From Alphaproteobacteria bacterium (lineage in GTDB: Bacteria > Pseudomonadota > Alphaproteobacteria > Micavibrionales > Micavibrionaceae), in contig JAGLMC010000064.1 of assembly GCA_023140215.1 (NCBI GenBank), positions 1 to 56,977 on the forward strand: DNA of 56,977 nucleotides, read 5' to 3'. A model generated the notes under the pieces. That model was given only the letters and a program-made list of their open reading frames with translations. It did no database searches and was not told where the DNA came from. Shown piece after piece: positions 43,123 through 52,123 of this stretch. The first letter of the stretch is position 1. Each line of letters starts with the position of its first letter. Position numbers and translations under genes: made by a program.

Positions 43123-44457
43123 CTAAAGAGTGCTAAGATCTATAATGGCTTCATCAAGTAGAGCGCCATCAAGAATAGCACCTGTTAAAATAGCGCCTGT
43201 AAGGTCAGCTCGTCGTAAGTCACAATTATTCATTATGGCATTTGTTAAATCAACACCAATAAGGATACAATCACGTAAATCCGCATCAATTAAAGTTGTA
43301 TATCGCAAGTCTGCTCCGCGCAGGTTAACACGTTTTAGTCTGTATAATGGGTCGTCTCGCTCAAATTCAAGAGGACATAATTTTGCTTCTCTAAGGTTAG
43401 CACGAGCAAATTTAGTATATCTTAAACTTGAGCCGCGCAAATCAGCACACTGCATCTTGCAATCACGAAAATCTGATTTATCAAAATTAGCACTTTGAAG
43501 CTCAGCTTCTCGTAGGTCTTGACTGAGAAAGTTTGCATTATTTGCAATGATGGCTGTAAGTGGAAAGCGATTGATATCTAAAACATCTCTTAAATCATAA
43601 CCGCTCAGATCAAGCTGGCGACCTCTTTTTCCGGCTGTGGCAACCCAAAGAGTATGTTCTTCCAATAGCTCTGGAAGAGTTTTGCCAAGGTTCTCAAGCT
43701 TGTCTCCCATGTCTTGTTCTGTGATGGCGGTTGAGATATCTATACCTTGTTGTTCAGTATTTTCCATGGATACGCCTGCAATAATGGCTGAGCGCATATT
43801 TGTATTGCTTAAATCCGAGTTGGAAAGATCGGCATCTGTCAGGTTAGCTCCTTCAAAACAAGAATTTGAAAAATCTGCGTCGGAAAGGTCTGTATTGGAG
43901 AGATCTGCATTAGAGAAATCAGCAGAGAAAGCTTGCACACCACTCATATTTGTTTCTGTGAGTTTTGCGCCTGTGAAGATAGTTTTTGATCCTTCACCTG
44001 CTGAGCGTTTGCGATCTGTAAGAACTCCTTTTTCTCCGCGTTTCATGATTTTACCTTCGCGCATATCTGCTTTGCTTAGATCAGCACCGGTAAAATCAGT
44101 TCCAGCGACGTATGCTCCACGTAGATCAGAGCGAGCACAATTCGCATTTCTAAAATTAGAGTTACGTAAATCACAGGCGAAAAAGCTGGCACTCATAAGG
44201 TCGCATCCGGAGAAGTTAACCTGTAATAGCATAGAGCCGGTAAAATCAGCTTGTGAGAGATTTTTTCCTTTAAAATCAAGATTTGATAAATTTCGATATT
44301 GAATAACAGCTCTAGCGCCACCAAGCTTGCCATGTAAATACATGTTGTGCTTTTTAATAATCTTATCTAGCGTTTTTTGGTTTATATGATCCAGCTCTTC
44401 AGGATCAGGTATATAATCTTTCATATGCATTCTTGCTTGTTTAACGCCTTCCGGCAT
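43123..44457 (-). CDS. Pentapeptide-repeat protein, two blocks with a conserved linker
   Basis: 444 residues. After a short N-terminal helix, two long runs of A(D/N)Lxx pentapeptides (about 55-240 and 315-440) are expected to fold as right-handed beta-helices. Between them a non-repeat segment reads LPELLEEHTLWVATAGKRGRQLDLSGYDLRDV, a linker I recognise from other alphaproteobacterial pentapeptide proteins. It has no signal peptide, so it should be cytoplasmic. Function unknown; some pentapeptide proteins mimic DNA and bind gyrase, but nothing here shows that. It lies between pgi and mutL on the same strand. Confidence 0.88.
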   Translation of the reverse strand: MPEGVKQARMHMKDYIPDPEELDHINQKTLDKIIKKHNMYLHGKLGGARAVIQYRNLSNLDFKGKNLSQADFTGSMLLQVNFSGCDLMSASFFACDLRNSNFRNANCARSDLRGAYVAGTDFTGADLSKADMREGKIMKRGEKGVLTDRKRSAGEGSKTIFTGAKLTETNMSGVQAFSADFSNADLSNTDLSDADFSNSCFEGANLTDADLSNSDLSNTNMRSAIIAGVSMENTEQQGIDISTAITEQDMGDKLENLGKTLPELLEEHTLWVATAGKRGRQLDLSGYDLRDVLDINRFPLTAIIANNANFLSQDLREAELQSANFDKSDFRDCKMQCADLRGSSLRYTKFARANLREAKLCPLEFERDDPLYRLKRVNLRGADLRYTTLIDADLRDCILIGVDLTNAIMNNCDLRRADLTGAILTGAILDGALLDEAIIDLSTL

Positions 44458-44512
44458 TATTTATTGCTCTATTAATTTCTAATTACACTCTACCTTAAGA
44501 GCTTATAATATT

Positions 44513-46078
44513 TTATGAATTTTTATTTTTATACGCTTGAATATGATGAATAAGATTTTGTGTTGATGAATCAGTTTCTTGTATTGTTTCATTGTTTTCA
44601 ATGATGTTGGTGATGTTTTTAGCAAGTTCTTTGCCAAGTTCAACGCCCCATTGATCGAAGCTGTTAATATTCCAGATACAACCTTGAACAAAGATTTTAT
44701 GCTCATAGAGTGCTAAAAGCATACCAAGATTGTAGGCATCCAGCTTATTAAGTAAAATAGTTGAGCTTGGACGATTGCCTTTAAATTTTCTGTGCATCTC
44801 ATTTTTAACTGTGCTTCCATTCATAAGTGCTTGTGATTGAGCAAGTGCATTTGATAAAAGCTGTGTGTGATGTGTGTTTAATGTATGATTAGCATTAATA
44901 AAAGCAATAAAATCTACTGGGATAATGTCACTTCCCTGATGAAGCATCTGGAAAAAGGCATGTTGTGCGTTAGTGCCGGTTTCTCCAAATACAACGGGAC
45001 TGGTGTTGTAAGAAATTTCATGACCTTTTTTATCAATATTCTTACCATTTGATTCCATGTCTAGCTGTTGTACGTAAGCTGGAAATTTATGTAGATTTTG
45101 AGCATATGGTGAAATGGCATGAGTGTTATAGTTCCAAAAATTTCTATACCAAATGCCAAGCATAGCCATAATCACAGGCATATTCTTATCTAAAGGTGTT
45201 TCTTGGAAATGTTTGTCCATATTACGCGCTCCGGCCAGAAGATCTTTAAAAACATCAAATCCGGTATAAATCGCAATTGGAAGACCAATCGCAGACCATA
45301 AGCTATAACGTCCTCCTATCCAATTTCGCATAGGCAGGATATAACTGTCTTTAATGCCAAACTCACGCGCAGCGGATTCGTTTGCTGTAATGGCAATAAA
45401 GTGATTATTTTCATTTATGCTTCCAATCCAGTCTTTTGCAATCTTTGCATTAGCCATTGTTTCCAGTGTCGTAAAGCTCTTTGAAGAAACGATAAAAAGA
45501 GTGCTTTTAGGTTTCAAGCTTTTGAGTGTTTGTGTGATATGAGAACCGTCGATGTTGGAAACAAAATGTATATTTTGATTACCGGCATAGTCTTTGAGTG
45601 CTTCACAGACGCTATGAGGGCCAAGGTAAGAGCCACCGATACCAATGTTTACAATATCGGTAAAGTTCTCATTTGATCTTATATCGTTACTAAGTTTTTC
45701 AATATGTTTGAGGGTTTTATTTACAAAATCCAGTATATTCTCATTATCAATATTCAAATCCTTATCAACAAAACCACGTAGTGCAGTATGTAAAGCAGGT
45801 TGATTTTCACTTGTGTTAACATGCGCTCCCGATAACATTTCATCGCGCTTTTTTTCAATATCGCAGTCATTGGCAAGGCATAGAAGCTTTTCCATAGTTT
45901 CTTCGGTGATGATATGTTTTGAGTAATCCAGAAACAATCCATCAAGCTTAAGGCTAAAATGTTTAGCGCGTGCCGGATTTTTGGTGAACATGTCGCGCAT
46001 ATATACATTTTCCATCTTTTTATGATGGTTTTCCAAATCTTTCCAGCCCTTACATTCTGTCAGTGGTTTATTCGACAT
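44513..46078 (-). CDS. pgi: Glucose-6-phosphate isomerase
   Basis: 521 residues. It interconverts glucose-6-phosphate and fructose-6-phosphate. Family signatures: VNIGIGGSYLGPHSVCEAL, the FIVSSKSFTTLETMANA phosphate loop, and GETGTNAQHAFFQMLHQG with the catalytic histidine, then the late QWGVELGKELA. It is about 25 residues shorter than the typical enzyme, mostly at the ends. The start overlaps the preceding M16 gene by 11 bases. Confidence 0.95.
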   Translation of the reverse strand: MSNKPLTECKGWKDLENHHKKMENVYMRDMFTKNPARAKHFSLKLDGLFLDYSKHIITEETMEKLLCLANDCDIEKKRDEMLSGAHVNTSENQPALHTALRGFVDKDLNIDNENILDFVNKTLKHIEKLSNDIRSNENFTDIVNIGIGGSYLGPHSVCEALKDYAGNQNIHFVSNIDGSHITQTLKSLKPKSTLFIVSSKSFTTLETMANAKIAKDWIGSINENNHFIAITANESAAREFGIKDSYILPMRNWIGGRYSLWSAIGLPIAIYTGFDVFKDLLAGARNMDKHFQETPLDKNMPVIMAMLGIWYRNFWNYNTHAISPYAQNLHKFPAYVQQLDMESNGKNIDKKGHEISYNTSPVVFGETGTNAQHAFFQMLHQGSDIIPVDFIAFINANHTLNTHHTQLLSNALAQSQALMNGSTVKNEMHRKFKGNRPSSTILLNKLDAYNLGMLLALYEHKIFVQGCIWNINSFDQWGVELGKELAKNITNIIENNETIQETDSSTQNLIHHIQAYKNKNS

Positions 46079-47420
46079 TCGGAATAATCTCTAATAATTT
46101 TGCATTATTAATACCTTCCGGCTGTCCTATAAGAATAGTTGTAAACTGATCTTCATTAAGCAAGCTTTTTGCCAATTCTTGAATTTCCTCTTTGGTTGTA
46201 GCGCGAATTTTTGTTTCTCTTTGCATTAGATAATCAATAGGTAAGTCATCTTGCTGTAAAGATAAAAGCAGTCCGGCAATTTTATCTGTTGATGTTAAAG
46301 ATAGCGGTAAAGAGCCGATTAAATATGCTTTTGCATTTTTTAGCTCTTTGTCTGTAACGGGTTCGGATTTAATTTTATCCCACTCTGTTTTTATCAAAGA
46401 TAGCATTTCTGCCGTATTTTCATTTTTTGTTGATGTTGAAAGTGCTAGTGTGTCTAGGTATTCCATATTGTAAAAATAAGTATATATGCCGTATGTTAGC
46501 CCTCGTTTCTCACGGATAGTTTCAGTTAGGCGAGAGCCGAAACCGGAAGATCCAAGAATGAAATTCATTACTTGCGCAATTTGATAATCCGGATCTTTTC
46601 GGTCAATGCCGGGTTGCATGATTTCAATGATAGTTTGTGGAATATCATATTTATAGATAAAGCTTTTACCTTGATTTTGAAGTTTCAAATTAGAAGTAGG
46701 AGGTATGGAAATTTCTGCCAGTTTTCCAAAAATCTTATCAAGAACGGTTTCCAGATCTTTTGCTGTAATGTCTCCGGCTACAGCTACGGACAGATTATTT
46801 TTACCTAGGTATGAGCGGTGAAAAAGTTTTAGGTCTTCTGGAGAGATATTTTCTAAAGAGCTTAGTGTTCCGCCACTATTTTGTGCATAAGGATGTCCGG
46901 CAAATGCAATATCATTTAAAAATCTAGCTGCTATCCAGTTGGGATCAGATAAAGAAGAGCGTATCCGGCTTTGATTGGCTTTGCGCATACGATCAACAGG
47001 CTCTTTATCAAAGCGCGGTTGTGTCAGGGAGAGTTCAAGCAATTCAAAAGCACGTGTTTTATTTTTGCTCAGTGTTTTAAGATTACCGGAAAAATTATCA
47101 CGGTTACTGCCAAAATTTAAACTTATTACAAGATCACGAAGTTCTTTTTGAAATTCCTGTGAGCTTAAGTTTCCTGCGCCTTCATCCATGGTGTTGGAAA
47201 CCATGCGCGCAAGCCCTTGTTTATTGGCTGGGTCAAGAGAAGAGCCTGCGCCTTTAAAGGAAAATTTAAGTGCAATAACAGGAACAGAGTGATCCTCAAC
47301 CAGCCATGCTGATATTCCATTCGGGCTTTTGACTTCTTGAATGTCCAGTATTTTATTACGCGCAAATGCATTGCCGTTAAGCGTAAGAAATAAAATAGTA
47401 AATGCGATAAGGACTTTCAT
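46068..47420 (-). CDS. M16 peptidase-like protein lacking the zinc site
   Basis: 450 residues with a signal peptide (cleavage after NAFA). The chain has the M16 fold, with GLTYGIYTYFYNMEY and SSGFGSRLTETIREKRG in the C-terminal half, but no HxxEH zinc motif, so it is the non-catalytic partner of the adjacent gene. Such alpha/beta pairs form periplasmic heterodimers related to mitochondrial processing peptidase. It starts at the last base of the upstream M16 gene, so the two are coupled. Confidence 0.9.
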   Translation of the reverse strand: MKVLIAFTILFLTLNGNAFARNKILDIQEVKSPNGISAWLVEDHSVPVIALKFSFKGAGSSLDPANKQGLARMVSNTMDEGAGNLSSQEFQKELRDLVISLNFGSNRDNFSGNLKTLSKNKTRAFELLELSLTQPRFDKEPVDRMRKANQSRIRSSLSDPNWIAARFLNDIAFAGHPYAQNSGGTLSSLENISPEDLKLFHRSYLGKNNLSVAVAGDITAKDLETVLDKIFGKLAEISIPPTSNLKLQNQGKSFIYKYDIPQTIIEIMQPGIDRKDPDYQIAQVMNFILGSSGFGSRLTETIREKRGLTYGIYTYFYNMEYLDTLALSTSTKNENTAEMLSLIKTEWDKIKSEPVTDKELKNAKAYLIGSLPLSLTSTDKIAGLLLSLQQDDLPIDYLMQRETKIRATTKEEIQELAKSLLNEDQFTTILIGQPEGINNAKLLEIIPNVE

Positions 47421-48871
47421 TATTCCATAACCTCTTGTTCAGGTTCTTCCATAACTTTTTGTTCAGGTTGTTTTTCATTTTCAGGTTTTTTTGGTAATAA
47501 ATATCCGGTAACGGGAGTATTTTTTTCAGGATCAAGATAGCGTTTTGCTACATTTTGTATTTGTGCTGCTGTAACTTTTGAAATGTCATCCGGCCAGTAC
47601 TCAATATCATTAAGATTTAATCCTGCCGCTAAAGAACTTCCTATAATCATAGCTGGAGCAGTGAGGCTATCTCGCGCATAAATAGCTTTATTTTGCATTC
47701 GTGATTTTGCATCGCTTAATTCTTCTGCCGTAACTCCGTTTTCAATCAGCTTTTTAAGTTCAAGATCAAGAGCATTTTCAATTACTTCAAGTTCTATGTC
47801 AGGCAATGGTGAGGCATAGACCCAAAGAGATGTTTTATCAAGGCGTTTGCAATTATAATACAGTCCGGATTCACTGGCAATTTTTTGCTCAATTACTAAA
47901 GATTTATAAAGACGTGAGGTTGAACCATTGCCTATAATTTCCTCTATAATCTGAAGAGCAAGCGCATCATATTTATTCTGGTGAAAGCTTGGAACTTTAT
48001 AAGCTTTTTTGACTAGAGGCTGTCTGATAGATTTATGTTCATATTTTATTGGAAATTGTTTCTTGGTTTTTGGTGGATGAGATGTTCTGTTTCTTGGCGG
48101 TAGTTCATGCTTTTGTATTTGTCCGTATATTTTTTGTGCCAGTTCATATACCTGATTGCCGGTAACATCACCGGAAATAATTAAAGTTGCATTATTAGGG
48201 GCATACCACATGTCATAGAATGCTTTTGTGTCATCCCAGCTTAGCACTTCCATTTCATCCGCCCAGCCGATGACTGGAACTCCGTAAGGATGATTCGGGT
48301 AAATAGCAGTGGCTAATTCTTCATTAAAAAGTGCGTGTGGATCGTTGTCAGTGCGTTGTCTGCGTTCTTCACGTATAACATCACGTTCTGATAAAACATG
48401 TTCCGGAGGAGGGTTTATATTTTCCATGCGTCCGGCTTCCATGCGCATTACAGTTTCCAGATGTTTTGTTGCTATGGATTGATAGTATGCAGTGTAATCT
48501 TGTCCGGTAAATGCATTATCTCTTCCTCCAAGAGAACTTACAATTTTTGATAGTTCCCCCGGTTTTAGATCATCACCACCAATAACAGGTGATCCTTTGA
48601 ACATGAGATGTTCAAGAAAATGCGCAATTCCTGAAAGACCTTGAGACTCATCTGCTGCGCCAACGCGATACCAGACCATATGTGTAACTACCGGTGCGCG
48701 GTGGTTTGGAATAACTACAATGTCCATACCGTTTTCAAGTGTATAGCTTTGTGCATTAAAGACCTTGTCTGCATACGCCGGTGAATTATAAAATAGTCCA
48801 AATGCTATTATAAAAATAAACACATAAGATAAAGATTTCAGGGAATGAAATATTGGTGTTGTTGATGTCAT
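47420..48871 (-). CDS. Zinc-dependent M16 peptidase, catalytic partner
   Basis: 483 residues with a Sec signal peptide (cleavage after SPAYA). The inverted zinc motif is HFLEHLMFKG, and the distal glutamate is in the E-rich EERRQRTDNDPHALFNE stretch, so it should be an active metallopeptidase in the periplasm. The C-terminus is a short duplicated segment (PEQKVMEE, PEQEVME) from a 24-base direct repeat. It overlaps the next gene by one base and is preceded by the DUF3035 lipoprotein gene. Confidence 0.93.
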   Translation of the reverse strand: MTSTTPIFHSLKSLSYVFIFIIAFGLFYNSPAYADKVFNAQSYTLENGMDIVVIPNHRAPVVTHMVWYRVGAADESQGLSGIAHFLEHLMFKGSPVIGGDDLKPGELSKIVSSLGGRDNAFTGQDYTAYYQSIATKHLETVMRMEAGRMENINPPPEHVLSERDVIREERRQRTDNDPHALFNEELATAIYPNHPYGVPVIGWADEMEVLSWDDTKAFYDMWYAPNNATLIISGDVTGNQVYELAQKIYGQIQKHELPPRNRTSHPPKTKKQFPIKYEHKSIRQPLVKKAYKVPSFHQNKYDALALQIIEEIIGNGSTSRLYKSLVIEQKIASESGLYYNCKRLDKTSLWVYASPLPDIELEVIENALDLELKKLIENGVTAEELSDAKSRMQNKAIYARDSLTAPAMIIGSSLAAGLNLNDIEYWPDDISKVTAAQIQNVAKRYLDPEKNTPVTGYLLPKKPENEKQPEQKVMEEPEQEVME

Positions 48872-48883
48872 GAGTTGATATCT

Positions 48884-49411
48884 CTAATCTTCAATAGAAG
48901 GAGTTTCCCCTTCGGTAATTTTTTTACCGGATTCAATATTTTGACGTATGCGTGCTGCTTCTTCAGGAGCGTTTACAATGTTTGCAGTAGGCTTTGTTTT
49001 ACGGACAATACCTAAAAGCCGTTCTGCAACAGCTTTGTTATTGTCGTTGCGTTCAAGAGCCTCACTATCTATTTTTTGACGAATATCAGGATCAGCATAT
49101 TGTCCACCGGCATTCTGAAGAAGAGCATTTTCAGCGACTCCGTTACTTATCGTTAGTTTGGATTGTGTACTTGTAGCTCCAAAAACCTTCTTTCGTGCCT
49201 GTTCGTTTGTAGATTGTTCTTGAGGTCGAGGTGCTCCCGGGCTTGGCGGGCGTAGGATGTAGTTAGGAGGCATAGCCAGAGGAGCGCGTTTTACAACAGA
49301 AAATTCATCTGGTGCGCTTCGCTCAAGTCCGAGCTGTTTTTTTGCGTTAGAGCATCCCGTAAGTCCAAGAGATAATGCAAATAAGATAAATAAAAGTGTT
49401 TGTTGTTTCAT
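48884..49411 (-). CDS. DUF3035 lipoprotein
   Basis: 175 residues with a lipobox LTGC, lipidated cysteine near residue 20. The mature chain opens SNAKKQLGLERSAPDEFSVVKRAPLAMPPNY, the DUF3035 signature found across alphaproteobacteria, then becomes proline- and glutamine-rich. Function unknown; it is regularly found between lspA and the M16 pair, as here. Confidence 0.88.
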   Translation of the reverse strand: MKQQTLLFILFALSLGLTGCSNAKKQLGLERSAPDEFSVVKRAPLAMPPNYILRPPSPGAPRPQEQSTNEQARKKVFGATSTQSKLTISNGVAENALLQNAGGQYADPDIRQKIDSEALERNDNNKAVAERLLGIVRKTKPTANIVNAPEEAARIRQNIESGKKITEGETPSIED

Positions 49412-49422
49412 AATATTTTACT

Positions 49423-49986
49423 CTAATTATTACTTGAGTGTTGAGGAAGTCTTTTTTCAAAAAATAATGTGTAAATCATAAGTAAGGTAACGCCAAGAAC
49501 TATACAGCTATCTGCCACATTAAAGGCAGGATAATGCCAGTTACCAATATAAAAATCCAGAAAATCAATAACAGCGCCAAAATGAAGGCGGTCAATGATA
49601 TTGCCAATTGCGCCACCAATCACCATAGATATCCCAAGCATAAGAACTCGATCTTGTGTTCTGAAAAGCCATATTATAAATCCGGCGGATATTGCAAGGC
49701 TTAGGATAATAAAAATGAGTGATCCATATACGCTGGAATGGTTGAACATGCCAAAGCTAACGCCTTTATTCCACGTCATCACAATATTGAAGAAAGGTAA
49801 AATGTTAATTTCTACAAATGGAAACGGTATAGGTGTTTTTTCATACCATTCTATAAACCCTAAAGGTGTCATGTTGTTTGTTATTTCTAGGTTTATGCGA
49901 ATTAAAAATTCAGTTACAAACCATTTGCTAAGTTGGTCAGCAAGAATGAGAAGTCCAGATAATATTAAAAATAAGAAGTTCCGCAT
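49423..49986 (-). CDS. lspA: Lipoprotein signal peptidase
   Basis: 187 residues with four membrane spans. The catalytic aspartates are in GNIIDRLHFG and FNVADSCIV. It removes signal peptides from prolipoproteins after lipidation. In alphaproteobacteria lspA usually follows ileS in a ribF-ileS-lspA order; here it is transcribed away from ribF and is the first gene of the minus-strand series to mutL. Confidence 0.95.
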   Translation of the reverse strand: MRNFLFLILSGLLILADQLSKWFVTEFLIRINLEITNNMTPLGFIEWYEKTPIPFPFVEINILPFFNIVMTWNKGVSFGMFNHSSVYGSLIFIILSLAISAGFIIWLFRTQDRVLMLGISMVIGGAIGNIIDRLHFGAVIDFLDFYIGNWHYPAFNVADSCIVLGVTLLMIYTLFFEKRLPQHSSNN

Positions 49987-50213
49987 ATTTTTTCACAAAA
50001 GTTAAAGAGTTTTTTGAATTGTGTGCTTATTGTAGCGTTCTAATTTTTTAAGAACAATAGAAGACTTGGTTTTGTTAATTTGGTTTTGTTAATTTGGTTT
50101 TGTTAATTGAAAGGTATTGTTTAATTGTTTATTTCAAATATTGACGCAACGTGGATAGACACTTAATAAAAAAGTAGCAATTAATTTGAAATAGAAATGT
50201 CTGTAGAAATCAT
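49987..50213. other. Divergent lspA/ribF promoter region with a tandem repeat
   Basis: 227 AT-rich bases between the divergent lspA and ribF starts. The one notable structure is a 14-base unit repeated three times (50066-50107). No gene is seen. Both promoters are expected here. Confidence 0.5.
50066..50107 (+). repeat. Three copies of a 14-base tandem repeat
   Basis: Three perfect copies of TTGGTTTTGTTAAT in the divergent lspA/ribF intergenic region. The unit is not a multiple of three and lies outside any gene. Copy-number change would alter promoter spacing on either side. Confidence 0.95.
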
Positions 50214-51134
50214 ATGCAAATATTTGAAACACATAATGGAATTTTTGAGGGTGTTGCCGGTTCTGTAGTTGTAATTGGTAATTTTGACGGTGTTCACTGT
50301 GGTCATGTCTATTTGTTTGAAAAGGCAAAAGAGATTGCTAAAGATTTGGGTACTGTAGTTTCTGTTTTAACTTTTGAGCCTCATCCCAGATGTTTGTTTC
50401 GTCCTGATGACCCTCCATTTAGAATCACACCTAAGAAGTTGAAAAGTCATCGCATAGAGAAAAGTGGTGTTCATCAAATCTTTTTTATTTCTTTTGATTG
50501 GGATTTTGCCAGTCAGCCGGCAGAAAAATTTGTTAATGATGTTTTATTGGAGGGAATAAAACCGGCTCATATAGTTGTTGGCTATGATTTTCGTTTTGGT
50601 CAGCTTCGTAAAGGTAATGCAGAAACAATCAGAAACGCAGGTCTTCCGGTTAGTGTTGTTGAAGAGGTAGCAGATGATAATGAAGATGATTTGTCTTCCA
50701 GCCGTATCCGGCATGCATTGCGGTATGGCGATATAGAAAAGGCAAATGAGCTTTTGGGTTGGGAATGGGAAATATGGGGTGAGGTGATAAAAGGAGATCA
50801 GCGCGGTCGAGCTCTTGGTTTTCCAACTGCAAATTTTTCAATAGGTGAAACTGCACATCCTGCTTATGGCGTTTATGCTTCTTATGTTCAGGTCGAAGGA
50901 GATGATAAATGGCGTCCGGCAGCAACAAATATAGGTATTCGTCCTATGTTTGAAAGTCCGACAGCTCAAGTTGAGAGTTTTATTTTTGATTTTGATATGG
51001 ATATTTACGGTAAGATTCTTAAGGTAAAGCCTGTGAAGTTTTTGAGAGGAGAAGCAAAATTTGATTCTTTGAAAGGACTGATAGGGCAAATGGAAAAAGA
51101 TTGTGCTCAAATAAGATTAATATTGGAGGTTTAG
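50214..51134 (+). CDS. ribF: Bifunctional riboflavin kinase/FMN adenylyltransferase
   Basis: 306 residues. The N-terminal adenylyltransferase has GNFDGVHCGHVYL and the late SSSRIRHALRYGDIEKA; the C-terminal flavokinase has KGDQRGRALGFPTANF and NIGIRPMF. It makes FMN and FAD from riboflavin. It is the first gene of the plus-strand run to ileS, with an AEC transporter gene in between. Confidence 0.95.
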   Translation: MQIFETHNGIFEGVAGSVVVIGNFDGVHCGHVYLFEKAKEIAKDLGTVVSVLTFEPHPRCLFRPDDPPFRITPKKLKSHRIEKSGVHQIFFISFDWDFASQPAEKFVNDVLLEGIKPAHIVVGYDFRFGQLRKGNAETIRNAGLPVSVVEEVADDNEDDLSSSRIRHALRYGDIEKANELLGWEWEIWGEVIKGDQRGRALGFPTANFSIGETAHPAYGVYASYVQVEGDDKWRPAATNIGIRPMFESPTAQVESFIFDFDMDIYGKILKVKPVKFLRGEAKFDSLKGLIGQMEKDCAQIRLILEV

Positions 51135-51137
51135 GTT

Positions 51138-52061
51138 TTGGAAATTTTCTTTCTTCTTTTTACAAATATGATTCCTATTTACCTGCTTATTGCTTTGGGA
51201 TGGGTTGCAGGGCGTTTTTATGGTGTTGATCGACAGTCACTTGGTGCGCTTTGTATCTATATTCTCATGCCGCTTATGGTTTTTAGTTTTGTAGTAAAGT
51301 TAGAGCTTGATGTTACGTTTATAATATTGCCATTCATTGTTTATATTATTTTAAGCGCTATGAGTTTTATGTGGTTGTATATAGGCTATTATATATACCA
51401 TGATAAAAGGGCAAATTTGCTTGCCATGACTGCTTCAGCAGGTAATTTCGGTTATATAGGTGTTCCAATTGTTATTATATTATTTGAGCCGCAATGGGTT
51501 GCTGTTTATATTTTTATGTTGCTAGGTGGTATATTTTATGAAGCAACAACAATGTATTACGTTGCTGCTCGTTCGAGTTTTAATATCAAGGAAAGCATGT
51601 TAAAGCTAGCAAAATTCCCTTCGCTTTATGCTGTTGCTTTGGCTTTGTTATTCAATATTTTTGATATTACATTGCCCGCTTTTTTTGATCCGTATTGGGA
51701 GTATTCAAAGGGGGCTTATGTTGTTGTCGGGATAATGATTATCGGAGTAGCTCTGTCACCGGTTAAAAGGCTGGTTGTTGCTCCTCGGTTTTTGTTTCTT
51801 ACATTTGTTGCTCAGTTTATAATGTGGCCGTTTCTGGCGTGGGGGCTGATTATGTTAGATCAGTTGGTGTTGAAAGTTTTTGATCCGGAGGTGCATAAAT
51901 TATTTTTTATCATGTCCATTGTCCCGCCGGCAGCAAATATAGCTGCTTTTTCTGTACAGCTTGATTTAAAACCGGAAAAGGCTGCTACAACGATTTTAAT
52001 TGGAACAGTTTTTGCCTTATTTTATATTCCGGCGATGTTGGTACTTTCCGGTATGTATTAG
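51138..52061 (+). CDS. AEC-family (auxin efflux carrier-like) transporter
   Basis: 307 residues with about ten membrane spans in two five-span halves. Family marks are the NMIPIYLLIALGWVAGR start, the ASAGNFGYIGVPI segment and the late VPPAANIAAF. Substrate unknown. The start is TTG at 51138, supported by GGAGG eight bases upstream; no ATG fits as well. It is inserted between ribF and ileS, which are usually adjacent. Confidence 0.85.
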   Translation: MEIFFLLFTNMIPIYLLIALGWVAGRFYGVDRQSLGALCIYILMPLMVFSFVVKLELDVTFIILPFIVYIILSAMSFMWLYIGYYIYHDKRANLLAMTASAGNFGYIGVPIVIILFEPQWVAVYIFMLLGGIFYEATTMYYVAARSSFNIKESMLKLAKFPSLYAVALALLFNIFDITLPAFFDPYWEYSKGAYVVVGIMIIGVALSPVKRLVVAPRFLFLTFVAQFIMWPFLAWGLIMLDQLVLKVFDPEVHKLFFIMSIVPPAANIAAFSVQLDLKPEKAATTILIGTVFALFYIPAMLVLSGMY

Positions 52062-52123
52062 TTTAGAATGCTTGATTTACAAGGATTGCCCCGTCATAGT
52101 GCATTTTCCAAAGTGAGAAGAAT

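Noticed and set aside
43637-44302. Plus-strand frame of 221 residues
   Set aside because: Antisense to the pentapeptide-repeat gene; long open antisense frames are a by-product of such repeats.
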